Assembly: GCA_907163345.1 (NCBI GenBank)
Contig: CAJQUN010001291.1
Span: 17,178 to 81,177 of the forward strand
Length of the DNA stretch: 64,000 nucleotides
Reading direction: 5' to 3'
Source of the DNA: Haberlea rhodopensis
Lineage: Eukaryota > Streptophyta > Magnoliopsida > Lamiales > Gesneriaceae
Part shown: piece after piece, positions 22,433-33,760 of the stretch
Layout: each line of letters begins with the position of its first letter
Position numbering within the stretch: the stretch's first letter is position 1
Program-made: the position numbers and the translations under genes
Notes under the pieces: model-generated
Seen by the model: the letters and a program-made list of their open reading frames with translations, nothing else
Database searches by the model: none
Told to the model about the DNA's origin: nothing

Positions 22433-22714
22433 TACATGAATTCGAGGAGATTTTTCTTGTCTTTAATCTTGGATTTTTGCATCATTGTCTCTAAAATGAT
22501 TGATGGCCTTATTTATTATGTTGAAATGTAAGGGAAATTAAGAGGTTACCGTGATTTGGCTAAATTGGTTGCTTACATGAATTCGAGGAGATTTTTCTTG
22601 TCTTTAATCTTGGATTTTTGCGTCATTGTCACTAAAATGATCGATGGTCTTATTTATTATGTTGAAATGTAAGGAAATTAAGAGGTTACCGTGATTTGGC
22701 TAAATTGGTTGCTT
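22433..22714 (+). repeat. 141-bp tandem duplication upstream of the CIPK gene
   Basis: Two adjacent copies (22433-22573 and 22574-22714) begin TACATGAATTCGAGGAG and end GGCTAAATTGGTTGCTT. They differ by only a few bases and one G, so the duplication is recent. It lies about 0.75-1 kb before the CIPK start codon, probably in its leader or a leader intron. Confidence 0.9.
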
Positions 22715-23453
22715 TCCTGTTCAAAGCTCTGATTTTGTTTTAGGTTTGAGGGGTTGTGCGATTGAGTTTTACTAGCTTGATTCAAATGTTTAGATCAAGA
22801 TACCTTTTGTTCATATGTTGATACTTTGAAGATGCTTCTTGTTTTTCTTCTTTCTTGAGTTAAATTTACCCATTTCACTCCATTAACATTTATCGTTTGG
22901 ATGTAAAATTATACTGGTTCTGAGAATAGTTGCTGTGTTTCCGTTCGTTTATTATCGATAAGAGAATCCCAAAATCAAGATTTCTTAATTGTATTGATAT
23001 TTCTGTTACTCTTCTGATTTCTTTCAGGTTTTGTATTTCATCTATTTAGTTTCGAAATACCAAACAATCCCCTGTTGTTGTGATTGAGGCTTGATACCTA
23101 GAAGCGCCTTTTCCTCTGCAGCTTTCTCTAGTATAAACAAAACCAGGGAATGCTGAAAGATGTGCTTTCCGGCGGGACAGTCTTTTTCTGATTTTGATGA
23201 GGCCAAAGCTCCATTCGAGCCACGGTTCTTTATCCTTCATGCAATTGGACAGATAACTTGTAGCCTTCACTGCTTCTGCTGTCAAGACAAAACAATCGCT
23301 GTATACTTTAGGGGAAAAATTGTTTCGTATCATGACCTTTGTGAGGATGGTTGAGTGATTCCAATCTCAAATATTGTTGTTACTCGTTTAAGCATTAGAA
23401 ACTGTGTTAGCTGTTAAGTTGTGATTTGTAATTTATCAGATATATATCTGGTG

Positions 23454-24815
23454 ATGGAAAGTAAAGGAAGTGTGTTGATGCAACAGTACGAGGTAGGGAA
23501 ATTGCTTGGACAAGGGACCTTTGCCAAGGTTTATCATGCAAGAAACCTCAAAAACAATATGAGTGTGGCCGTGAAGATTGTCGACAAAGAGAAGATATAC
23601 AAGGCTGGGATGATCGAGCAAATCAAGCGTGAAATCTCTGTGATGAGACTTGTTAAGCACCCCAACATCGTGCAGCTTTACGAGGTAATGGCCAGTAAGA
23701 CCAAGATATTTTTAGTGATGGAATATGTTAAAGGAGGTGAACTCTTTAACAAGGTTGCCAAAGGGAAACTGAAAGAAGACACTGCAAGAAAATATTTTCA
23801 ACAGCTGATTAGTGCTGTAGATTTCTGCCATAGCAGAGGTGTTTATCACCGGGATCTCAAACCCGAGAACCTACTTTTGGATGAAAATGGGACCTTGAAG
23901 GTTTCAGACTTTGGATTGAGTGCCCTTGCAGAATCCAAGCGACAGGATGGATTACTTCACACAACGTGTGGGACTCCGGCCTATGTTGCCCCAGAAGTTA
24001 TTAACAGGAGAGGGTATGATGGATCCAAAGCAGATATCTGGTCATGTGGGGTCATCTTATATGTTCTGTTGGCTGGATATCTCCCTTTCCATGATTCGAA
24101 TCTAATGGAGATGTACAGGAAAATAGGAAAGGCAGAGTTCAAGTTTCCAAACTGGATCTCTCCTGATGCTCGTAAACTGATCTCCAAAATGCTGGATCCT
24201 AATCCAAACACCAGGATTTCTATATCCAAGATCCTAGAAAGTTCTTGGTTTCGAAAAGGTGTCCAATCCAAGATTCCAAGAACTTGTGCAGATTCCAAGA
24301 ACATCGATATAGAAACCGTAAAGGAAACAATCATTGATTCAGATGCAACATTGAAGGCAAATTTTGATAGGCCTACTTCCCTGAATGCCTTTGATATCAT
24401 CTCCCTTTCAGCAGGTTTTGATTTGTCCACCTTATTTGAGGAAAATGATAAAAAGAGAGAATTCAGGTTTACATCCAATCAACCCGCCAAGAACATCATA
24501 ACAAAGATGGAGGATTTGGCCAAGCGGCTGAAGCTGAAGATTATGAATAAGGACGGAGGATTGCTAAAATTTGAAGGATCTAAAGCCGGAAGAAAAGGGG
24601 TGCTGTCTATTGATGCAGAAATATTTGAGATCGCACCAGATTTTCATTTAGTTGAGATGAAGAAGGCCAGCGGAGACACACTGGAATTTCAGAAGATGAT
24701 GCAGCAGGACGTGAGGCCATCCCTTAAAGACATTGTTTGGACATGGCAGGACGACCAGCCTCATACCGAGCAGCAAATAGAGCTATCAGAGTCACAGCGA
24801 TCCCAAGACATGTAG
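23454..24815 (+). CDS. CIPK: CBL-interacting protein kinase (SnRK3), intronless clade
   Basis: A 453-residue Ser/Thr kinase that is recruited and activated by calcineurin B-like calcium sensors to phosphorylate targets such as membrane transporters. The catalytic domain (about 12-266) has the glycine loop GQGTFAKVY (19-27), Lys41, Glu60, HRDLKPEN (132-139), DFG (152-154) and APE (179-181). The regulatory domain has the NAF motif LNAFDIISLS (310-319), which binds CBL, then the PP2C-interaction region (about 342-372). The start at MESKGSVLMQQYEVG matches family N-termini; an in-frame ATG 33 bases upstream adds residues not typical of the family. TTTATCAG just before the ATG looks like a 3' splice site, suggesting a leader intron. 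Similarity is greatest to the CIPK2/10/20 group (from memory). It appears fully functional. Confidence 0.96.
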   Translation: MESKGSVLMQQYEVGKLLGQGTFAKVYHARNLKNNMSVAVKIVDKEKIYKAGMIEQIKREISVMRLVKHPNIVQLYEVMASKTKIFLVMEYVKGGELFNKVAKGKLKEDTARKYFQQLISAVDFCHSRGVYHRDLKPENLLLDENGTLKVSDFGLSALAESKRQDGLLHTTCGTPAYVAPEVINRRGYDGSKADIWSCGVILYVLLAGYLPFHDSNLMEMYRKIGKAEFKFPNWISPDARKLISKMLDPNPNTRISISKILESSWFRKGVQSKIPRTCADSKNIDIETVKETIIDSDATLKANFDRPTSLNAFDIISLSAGFDLSTLFEENDKKREFRFTSNQPAKNIITKMEDLAKRLKLKIMNKDGGLLKFEGSKAGRKGVLSIDAEIFEIAPDFHLVEMKKASGDTLEFQKMMQQDVRPSLKDIVWTWQDDQPHTEQQIELSESQRSQDM

Positions 24816-26240
24816 TTGCTGGATGACTCACCTTAATAATTTTTGTGGCAAAGGGCATGCATCTTGGCTTGTTATACTAGTTATACATAGTTTGCTTCTG
24901 TGAAAGTGATGTTTATGTGATGCATAATCGTCCTAGTATGGTTTATTGATACGGAGAATATAGTTGTTTCGTTTTAATCAGATAAGTATTTTGTTGTTTG
25001 ATACATGATAACTAAATGGACTTTCTCCATCCATACTTCTGCTACTTACCACAACGGATCAATAAATTGAAATTAAAGAGGACGGATAAATTCTGTTAGT
25101 TTTATATGTACAGATATGGCTAGATTTTCAAATGGAACAGCCCCGTCTGTATATGTTTGTTGGTGCACACTAATGTGGGTTTAGCATGTAAAATAAGAGA
25201 TTTCTTGTGTATTACTGCATTCGTATAAGGTGTTTGGTTGATGAAAATCTGCCCATTTAGTGTTAGCGAGCTTGTTATAAAATATTGTTGTCAAATGATA
25301 GCTAAACCCTCTGATTAAGTGGGGTGTATGACCAACCCAACTTAGTTGTTGGCTAATAAAATAAAGGCCCTCATCTATTCCGACTCCGCACCTTCACTCT
25401 CCAGACCACCTATTTTCCATGTCGCCATTCCTCCACCATGATCTCGATTTCTCCTAGTTGGATTTCGTACCACTGACAAAGGCTATAGATGCTGCAGCCA
25501 CCGGCGGAACACGGGTTAAGGTTGGAGGCTAGGGTATATGCATGTAGTTGTAAATTAGTCTAACCAGTATACCTCTTTGGTTGCAAAAATGTACAGATTT
25601 GGATAGACTCAATTGTTACCTCAATATAGTTCGATATATCCTCCGATTTTCTTCAAGAAAACAATATTGGTTTGACAGGAGTAAATTAGAAAAAGGGAAG
25701 TGTAGCATGTAAGTCTGGAACATAAAATTTGAAGTGGATGTTAACACATGCTTTAGAACTTAAAATCATCTTGTATTTTTTGATAGTTATATTTATTTTA
25801 TATGCTAATCTCTTTATCAGGTGCGTCATACGAAAATCGAGCAATCGAGACTCAAATAAAATGTCGAAAAACTGAAGATCATATGTCACTCAAGCCTATT
25901 GGATGAATGGAACGTCAGAAACAGCCGACACGTCCCTGAGGACGGATGAGTTCAAGTCCTCTCCGCTACCGAGTGTTGTGCGTAGAGTGTCTGATAACAA
26001 AGCATAATGAACGAACCGCAGACCATTCGTTAGGCCTGTAGATTGGTTTCATCTCAAAAGTTCAAGGAATGTTCGAGTGCATAAACTTACTGCTTGAACA
26101 TCTTGTCCGTTCAAACTGGCAGCCCCACCATTCATTCAAATTTTCAAAAAATAAACTCATATGTTGCTTAGACATCCAGGATTTGGGAATAGCTATTTTG
26201 GCCCAAATGATGAAAAAATAGCTAATTTGAATTTTTATGA
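24816..26240. other. Intergenic, no gene seen
   Basis: It starts with the CIPK 3' UTR. No other exon, RNA or element is recognised. Confidence 0.4.
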
Positions 26241-26599
26241 CATTTTGTTGGAAAGTATTGTTGTTTCAGAGTGATCCAATGGTGATATATGAGTTCCTTT
26301 GAGTTGCACCGTTAGATCACAAGTTACAACTTTTGATAAAGTAGCAGGTCTTCGATCCTATAGCAAGTCTTCGATCCAGTTACTATCAGAACCAAGATTA
26401 TGTGTTCGATCCTTGTGAATGCAAGTTAGTGCAATTATTGGAAAAATGATTATTTGGAAGCAATAGTTACATTTGTTGGGGGAGCAATCAAAACACGATG
26501 CTTAGACTGTTATATCATTTAAAAGATTTGTGTTGCAATATTACCATGCACTATAACTTCTAGTAAACAATAATTTCTTGATTCTAGGTCTCGTTGTGG

Positions 26600-27140
26600 A
26601 TGAATTGTGACATGTTGAAGGCTGAATCAGTATAAATTCAGACTTAAGAAAATGCAAGAAAAAGAATTTACAAGCTAATATAACTAATCAGGCTCAAATC
26701 ACTCAACAACACAAGTTCTTTGTTTTTGCTCTATACTTGTATTCATTCTTGAGGATTGGATACTTATTTTTGTAAGTTTGATTTATTCTTGTGAAAGAAA
26801 TTGGGTCTAGAATCCGTAACAATACTTGTTTCTTTTGAATTCCCACAAGTAATATCGTGAGATCTTCCAATACCGACACAAGTTTAAAGCATATATGAGT
26901 CACCAACTAGTGAAGTTGGTGGGATTATATGTAGTAGTTTCTGGATCCCCCAAAGCCAAGAAGATGTGGTTGTATTTGCGGCTAGCTTATAGCCCTCAAT
27001 GTCAAGACAATATCTGGTTTGTGTTGCTTTCATTCACTGTCGCTTTTATAATATTACTTGTCCTTAGGTATTTGCATTGTTAGACGCCCGGTATAGCGCA
27101 ATCTCTAAGTTTTAGCGAAATCATTTTAAAAAGAATCTAA
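26600..27140 (+). repeat. Diverged LTR fragment related to the gag-only family
   Basis: It shares an ordered set of motifs with the R/U5 part of the gag-only LTRs: a TATA box (26631-26637), then GAGATCTTCCAATACCGACA, then CACCAACTAGTGAAGTTGGTG, then AAAGCCAAGAAGA. The corresponding blocks in copy 1 are near 3921-4021. No primer-binding site or gag follows. Boundaries are approximate; the left edge could extend to about 26246, where TGTTGGAAAG resembles an LTR start. Confidence 0.5.
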
Positions 27141-27307
27141 TACATCCCCCATTTACACTGTAATAAACGATAATATAAAAAATTTGCAAAACATCCATAT
27201 GTTCTCATGAAAGAAGTCTGAAGCAAAAAAATTCCTAAAGAGCTCTAAGCTTATCATCCAAAGCATCTAATATTACTATGGAGTTGGACATGACTATAGC
27301 CAATGTC

Positions 27308-27774
27308 AAAGATCTAATCGAATCCACTATAATCAGAGAGATGATTTTTACAGCAGCAACGTCAACATAAAAGTTCTCAAAGTTAGAGCAACAAATGAGT
27401 CTCAACAATCAACACCAGAATCAACAATCAAGAACAAAAGTTTGGCAATAAATCATAAAAAACATGGAAGTGTTCCAGCCACGAGATTTGCGACTGGGGA
27501 GCTCCAAAATTGATCTCCACCTTTCAAAATGAAGTTCAACGAGTTCTGAAGTTGGTCCAAATTTCAACAAAATCGGACCACAAATGAGCATCCGATTGTC
27601 TAAGAAAAATATGCCAGAAACTTTCTTGTGTTCTTTTTCTCACTACTCTCTGCCTCACTATTTTCTCATGTGCACAAACACTAATTGTACTGCCAGCTAA
27701 TAAGAAACAACATTATTAGCCCTAGTGGGCTTCACAAAAAATGGGCATTTTCTTAAATTGGGCTGGACCCAACA
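27308..27774 (-). repeat. 3' LTR of the Copia element, truncated
   Basis: It matches the right LTR from about 43549 to 44005 and ends GGACCCAACA (plus strand). The next bases on the plus strand are CTCCCCCTCCAGCCCAT, a polypurine tract on the minus strand. About 170 bp of the expected LTR on the left is absent or unrecognisable. Confidence 0.75.
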
Positions 27775-27995
27775 AATCTCCCCCTCCAGCCCATAAGTAG
27801 AGGGAGACAATGCAACAAGTTCATCATTGCAGGTTGACGTCGGCCATCCCGACACACAACTTAAGCTTCTCTCGAGACACCACTTTTGTCATCATATCAG
27901 GTGCATTCTTTTCTGTATGAATCTTTTCAAGTTCAAGCAACTTAGAGTTCAAAAGATCTCTAATCCAATGATACCTCAAATCAATATGTTTTGAT

Positions 27996-28718
27996 CTACC
28001 ATGAAAAGCTGCATTTTAGCAAGATGAATACACTTGGATTATGCTCAAAAAAATAAAAACAATACATACCTCTCCCGAGTGAATTCAAGTTCATAAACTT
28101 CTTCATCCATAGCAACTCTTTACAAGCCTCAGTAGTTGCAATGAACTTAGCTTCTGTGGTAGATAAAGCAACACATTTTTGCAACCTGGATTGCCATGCT
28201 ACAACTCCCCCCTGCAAAAGTAATCAAAAAGCCTAAAGTAGATTTTCTTGAGTCCAAATATCCGGCCATGTCTGAATCTGTATAACCAACAAGTATAGGC
28301 TTTCAGACCCAAAACAAAGTCTCAAATCAGTAGAGCCACGAAGATATCTCATAATCCACTTCACCGCAATCCAATGAACTCTACCCAGATTAGATAGAAA
28401 TCGACTAACTGTGCCAACTACACGAGCTAAATCTGGTCTCGTGCAAATGATATCATACATTAAGCTGCCCACAACTGATGCATAAGGAACTCTTGCCATG
28501 TCTCTCTTCTCTTTATCACTAGAAGGAGACTGTTTACTGCTTAACTTAAAGTGCGAAGCAAGAGGAGTGCTTACCACTTTAGCATTATTCATGTCAAAAC
28601 GTTGAAGTACCTTCTCAATGTACTTTTGTTGAGACAACCACAATTTATTATTCTTTCTATCACGAGTGATCCCAACTCCAAGAATTTGATTTGCTGGTCA
28701 AAAGCTTTCATTGCAAAA
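27996..28718 (-). pseudogene. Copia RNase H and C-terminal reverse transcriptase fragments
   Basis: On the minus strand, 28643-28233 gives the end of the Copia reverse transcriptase (LWLSQQKYIEKVLQRFDM, then GSLMYDIICTRPDLA and IMRYLRGSTDLRLCFG). 28217-27996 gives RNase H (GGVVAWQSRLQKCVALSTTE with the A-E-F-A block). A frameshift near 28280 separates the two. The fragment ends at the Gypsy insertion (28719); its upstream continuation is at 40281-40634. Confidence 0.85.
28561..28718. repeat. 158-bp target duplication, left copy
   Basis: This piece of the Copia reverse transcriptase gene occurs again on the other side of the Gypsy element, as 36807-36922 plus 40375-40416 (158 bp once the hAT and its second 8-bp target copy are removed). 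The copies differ at about one position (TGGTCAAAAG here, TGGTCGAAAG there). Gypsy integration normally duplicates only 4-5 bp. Confidence 0.85.
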
Positions 28719-30574
28719 TGTAAAAACCCGGATTTGAGGTTATCCAACATTGGAGGTAGTTGTGGCAAGTCAAACTTTTTTTTTTAATTAACTAAAATTA
28801 TATTGGATTAGAGTTTAACTAGAACTCCAATTAATTTAAATAGAATAACTAAGTGTTTTAGTGGATGTTCAATTCTTGATAGATGATGTCCCACTTCTTC
28901 AAAACTCTAGCCAAGGGATACCAAAATTTTCTAATGACTACCAAGAGTCCCAAACCATCATGATTTGGTTCGAACCAAATCAACCCTTGTAAGTTAAGGA
29001 TTCCGTTGCCATACAACTCGAGATTTCCAAGATATGGCCTTCGAAAAATCTGAATTTATTGAACACAATCTGCACAGATTTGATCCCCTATATTTTGAGT
29101 TAGAGTCCAACCCAAACACCTCAACTTGGCCTCCACTTTTGCCTATAAATAGAGCCAGCTTTGGCAGCACTTTCACATCACAAGCCAACCCTTCTCAGCC
29201 TTTAAAATCGAGAACAAGCCATCTCCTTCCAGCCATAAAAATCGAGAAGATAAACCCACGGCTTCTGTCATCTGTTTCTGTCCAACAATTCGAAAATTTC
29301 CAGCATCTGTTTCAGTCCCTTTCTGTCATCAATCTGTCCAGATTTTGTTACCAAAGTTCGATAGTGTTCCAGCCTATAAATTCGACGATAACCCTCACTC
29401 CCAAGCCGTGACTTGCTCTTCTGTTTCCAGAATCTGTCCGAGTTAGTCCAGCAAACAATCACCGAGAGATCAAGCCATAGTTGTTGCGTCCCTTACTTCG
29501 ATATTCCTTCAACCAAAGCCGTTACTCGCTTTTCCAGTTTCTGTTCGATTGAAAGCAACTATAACCGAGCCAAGTTTCAACATTTAAACCATCGAAGTGC
29601 AACCAAGATTCTGTTTAAGCAATCTGTTCGAATTCCAGAAATTGGTTCAAGTTTTGGACACCCTTTTCGTGTTGTTCAAGAGCCAAGGAGATAAGAATTC
29701 AAGTGTGTCATACCTTTGATCAATCAAGCACGATACCAAGCACTGTAAGTGGGCTTTTGTTATATATATTCGTTTCGTTTTCTAAAAATCATATAGTATG
29801 TTTTGAAATCCCGATCGATATGTATTATGTTCAAATTATGAAAGTATATTTTGTAAGCACGCTAAACTCGAAATCTAATTGGATTTGGATCCCCATGACC
29901 CTGATGCGGTGGGGTGTAACCGCTAAAAGAACCTTATACGGTGGTAATCCGTTGTTTCTGGATTATCCAGACCCTTTATTCGTGGGTTAGCCGATGTTAT
30001 GACCTCATCTCTAGGAGGGTTAAGTCTGGAGACTGATATCAGTACCAAGAAGAGAGTAGAATGCTTTACTGTGCTTAAGTATATGAAAATTATGAAACGA
30101 TATGTTATGTCATGGCTCGTAAGGGCAAATCAAGTATGTTAAGATACATTCATATCGGTTTATGCAAGTTTTATGATCCAAGTTTATGAAAATTATGTAT
30201 ATGTATGATATCGATTGTCCCCCACTTGCTGAGTGTTTTCCAAAGCACTCAACCCTTACTCTACATCCCCAGATAAAGCCGAAGAAGAATTAGAGCAAGA
30301 AGAAGAGCACCAATTTTGGGGTTGGTGAAATCAAGTCCGCTGCGTAGATCAAGATCTTTTATGTTTTCAAGTTTTCCAGTTTTAAGACAATTTTAATTAT
30401 TCAGTTGTTAAGTTTTTAATTCCGTATTCCTTTATTCATTGTAAAGACAATGGTTTTCATTTTTATGGAAAAAGACTGGCTTTTCAATTGTTATGATATT
30501 ACGAGGCTTATTGGTTTCCTAGTTGTAATGGAAATCAATGCCGGTGTTATTGACCCCGGTCTCGGGGCGTGACA
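28719..30574 (+). repeat. 5' LTR of the Gypsy element
   Basis: 1856 bp, TGTAAAAACCCGGATTTGAGG to CTCGGGGCGTGACA. A TATA box in GCCTATAAATAGAGCC (about 29144-29151) marks the U3/R region. Open frames within it (for example 29034-29411) are present in both LTRs only because the LTRs are copies, and resemble no known protein. Confidence 0.93.
29144..29151 (+). promoter_or_regulatory. TATA box of the Gypsy LTR
   Basis: TATAAATA in the 5' LTR; the same box is at 35376-35383 in the 3' LTR. It is close to the consensus, with about 425 bp of U3 upstream. Confidence 0.6.
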
Positions 30575-30580
30575 TTTTAG

Positions 30581-30593
30581 TGGTATCAGAGCT
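30581..30593 (+). other. Primer-binding site of the Gypsy element
   Basis: TGGTATCAGAGCT six bases after the LTR end, complementary to initiator methionine tRNA. Confidence 0.9.
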
Positions 30594-31240
30594 AGCCAGG
30601 TTCCATAATCCCGCTGGGAAAAGAATTCTAGTTGATAAAAATGCTAGAAGAGAAATCCCGGTTGAAATAGACCAACTGGTGAGATAAATACGGTTGGGGA
30701 AAAATATCGATTCACGATAACTACGATAATCAGAAGTCCAATCTGATTGATCACGTGAATATGAATTTTTCGACTTTTAAAATTTTTTAGTTTCTGTTTT
30801 TAAAATTTTATTTTCGAAAAATTGATTTTTAAGAATTATTTTCGGATTTTCTCGATTTTCGTACAGTAAACCCTAGCCAATTTACCGTCGCCGCCGATTG
30901 CCGCCATGATAGACGCCGGGGAATATACCAATCGAATCGTCTTATTCGGTCAATCATTCTGTCCAAGTATCAGACCAATCGGACTTCGTTTGATCCGTCA
31001 ATTTCCCGTTTGTTCTCAGGAACCCTAATTCCCAATTTCTGTTCGATTCTCGATTTCTCGAGCATCGCACGATTGTTTTGAAATTAAAAATTTTCTTGTG
31101 ATTATTCCAGTAATTCGATCAATAGCCCTCTGTCAATTTCTGATTTCAAGCTTCGATTAGGAAGAATTTCGAAACCCTAATTTTCGAACTATGAACCCTA
31201 ATTTCAGATTTTTTAAAAAAAAAAAAAAAAAAAAATTTCC
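30594..31240 (+). other. Gypsy leader with poly-A run replacing the start of gag
   Basis: This stretch has no capsid coding sequence. It holds leader-like sequence (AACCCTAGCC near 30868) and a run of 22 A (31215-31236), directly followed by the C-terminal part of gag. Related elements encode about 300 more gag residues here, so a deletion at or near the A run is likely. Confidence 0.6.
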
Positions 31241-31710
31241 AGATTGCAAAAATTGAAGAGTTTAAGCGCAAGCGACCCTCCACCAGTCAGCATACCTCTA
31301 GCAGTCAAAACTTCAAGAGGCCTAGTCCGTCCAGCAACCAGCAAAGGGGACCCACAGTAGGCCCAACTCAACAGAGGTACCCTAAGTGTTCGAACTGTGG
31401 ATTCAACCATCTAGGAGAATGTCTCAGAGGAAAAGGTGCATGTTTCCGATGTGGGAAGACAGACCATCGAATTGCTGAGTGTCCCGAACCTGATATGAGA
31501 GGGACGACTGTAAGGAATAACGGCCCTCCTAGTAAACCAAAGGAGACTAAGCTGAACGCCAGAGTGTTTGCTATAACGCGAGAAGAGGCCGATGACGCAA
31601 ACGACGTTGTGGCAGGTACCATTTATTTAAACAAATTACCTGTGTATACATTGTTTGATTGTGGTGCCACACATTCGTTTATGTCCAAAAGGTTTGAAAC
31701 TAGCCCTTAA
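31241..31710 (+). pseudogene. Gypsy gag C-terminus and protease start
   Basis: The frame encodes a basic, serine-rich gag tail. Two cysteine clusters follow: CSNCGFNHLGEC (a shortened knuckle near 31388) and CFRCGKTDHRIAEC (a CCHC knuckle near 31440). The start of the aspartic protease, LFDCGATHSFMS (near 31651), has C-G-A where the family usually has D-S-G or D-C-G-A-T-H-S; LFDCGATHSF is typical of plant chromoviruses. The frame stops at 31710, and the protease continues in the next frame, showing a frameshift near 31685-31700. Confidence 0.8.
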
Positions 31711-33760
31711 GCCAGAACTGCTTAGTGAACCATATAACGTAGCAACACCAGCCAATAAGACCCTTATAGCACATAGCATACATCGAGATTGTAATCTTAG
31801 TATTAATGAAATCAAGTTTAATGCTGAGCTAATTCAACTCAACATGGTGGATTTTGATGTTATATTGGGAATGGATTGGTTATCCAAACATCATGGAGTA
31901 GTAGACTGCCTTAACAAGAATGTTAAACTACGGACTCCAGACGAGAAGGAGATCGTATACCACGGCAAAACTAAGGAACGAAAATTCCTTCTGTCAGCAG
32001 CCCAAACCTGGAAAGCCGTAAATAACGGTGAAGAAGTTTACCTAGCTACAATAAGCGAGGTTAAAGAGGAAGATGAACCCCGGATAGAAGACATAGCGGT
32101 AGTACAAGAGTTTCCAGATGTCTTTCCTGAAGAACTGCCCGGTTCTGTTCCAAACCGAGAATTGGAGTTTGAAATCAACTTGGTGTCAGGCGCTGCACCA
32201 GTCTCAAAGGCACCATATCGAATGGCTCCAGCCGAATTGAAAGAACTCAAGGAACAACTTCAGGATCTCTTAGACAAGAAACAAATTAGACCAAGTGGAG
32301 CTCCAGTGTTGTTTGTAAAGAAGAAAGACGGGAGCATGAGATTGTGCATCGACTACAGAGAGCTGAATAAGATCACAATCAAGAACAAGTACCCTCTTCC
32401 AAGGATAGATGACCTATTCGATCAACTCAAAGGAGCTAAAGTCTTTTCTAAGCTCGATCTAAGGTCAGGCTATCACCAACTAAAGATAAAAGCTGATGAC
32501 ATACCGAAAACAGCATTCAGAACGAGGTATGGACATTACGAATTCACGGTGATGCCATTTGGCGTGACAAACGCGCCAGCAGTATTCATGGACTTGATGA
32601 ATCGAGTATTCAAGCCATTCTTGGATGACTTTGTTGTGGTGTTCATCGACGATATCCTCATTTATTCGTCGAGCAATGAGGAACACGAACAACATCTTCG
32701 CCTCACTCTACAGACATTGAGAGAGAAAGAACTCTATGCCAAATTTAATAAATGTGAATTCTGGCTAGAAAGCGTATCTTTCTTAGGACACATCATATCA
32801 AAAGAAGGCGTGTCAGTGGATCCTAAAAAGGTAGAGGCAGTTTTAGATTGGCCTAGACCAACGACAGTGACTGAAATCCGAAGCTTCTTGGGATTAGCTG
32901 GTTACTACCGGAAGTTTGTCGAAGGATTTTCGTCAATAGCAGTACCTCTTACCAGGCTCACACAAAAGAACGCAAAGTTCATATGGAGTGAAGGATGTGA
33001 GAAGAGCTTTGAGACTTTAAAGGAAAAGCTCTCATCTGCACCTGTACTGGTACTACCAACGGAAGACATGAGTTTCACTATTTATAGTGATGCATCTAAA
33101 GAAGGACTAGGATGTGTACTCATGCAGGAAGGAAGAGTGATTGCTTATGCTTCAAGACAGCTCAAGCCCCATGAGCAAAACTACCCTACGCATGACCTCG
33201 AATTAGCCGCAGTGGTGTTCGCCTTAAAGATTTGGAGACACTATCTGTATGGCGCCAAGTGCGAAGTGTTCACGGACCATCAAAGCCTCAAGTACTTGTT
33301 CACTCAAAAGGAACTCAACATGAGGCAGAGACGATGGATCGAACTTCTAAAAGACTACGATCTCACTATTAGCTACCACCCCGGCAAGGCAAACAAAGTA
33401 GCAGATGCTTTGAGCCGGAAAGGCAAAGGAAAAATAATCTTAGCTACGGTCTCAGCTCAACCTTGTCTTCGAGAGACCATCAAGCTAAGCCAAGATCAAG
33501 ATCCGAGCCTAACCAAGCTAAAAGAACAAGTCAATGAGAAGAAAATTACTGACTTTGAGATCGATAACAATGGAATTCTGTGGATGAAAGGACGATTGTG
33601 CGTGCCAGATGTGAACAACATAAGACAAGAAGTAATGTCTGAAGCGCACAAGTCAAAGTTTTCAGTCCACCCTGGGAGTACAAAGATGTACAAGGATCTG
33701 AAGGAAAGTTTTTGGTGGAACGCAATGAAAAAGGACGTAGCTGAATTTGTTGCCCGATAG
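31701..33760 (+). pseudogene. Gypsy protease, reverse transcriptase and RNase H, cut in integrase
   Basis: After the protease frameshift the frame is open for almost 700 codons. It shows the protease end (VILGMDWLSKHHG, about 31857), then reverse transcriptase with KKKDGSMRLCIDYRELNK, LDLRSGYHQL, the catalytic VVFIDDILIYS (about 32638) and FLGHIIS. RNase H follows (TIYSDASKEGLG, then the E and D positions in ELAAVVFALK and FTDHQSLKYL). The integrase zinc finger begins with its two histidines (EAHKSKFSVHPG) but stops at 33760, before the paired cysteines. Reverse transcriptase and RNase H look catalytically complete. Confidence 0.9.

Noticed and set aside
23421..23453. Upstream in-frame ATG of the CIPK gene as the true start
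   Set aside because: It adds MICNLSDIYLV, not seen at family N-termini, and a likely 3' splice site lies between it and the second ATG.
25935..25990. Possible hammerhead-ribozyme core (GGACGGATGAG)
   Set aside because: The required CTGATGA and GAAA core elements and stems are not both present.
29034..29990. Open frames of 125, 93 and 95 codons in the Gypsy LTR, conserved in both LTRs
   Set aside because: They are identical only because the two LTRs are copies; composition follows the LTR and no domain is recognisable.
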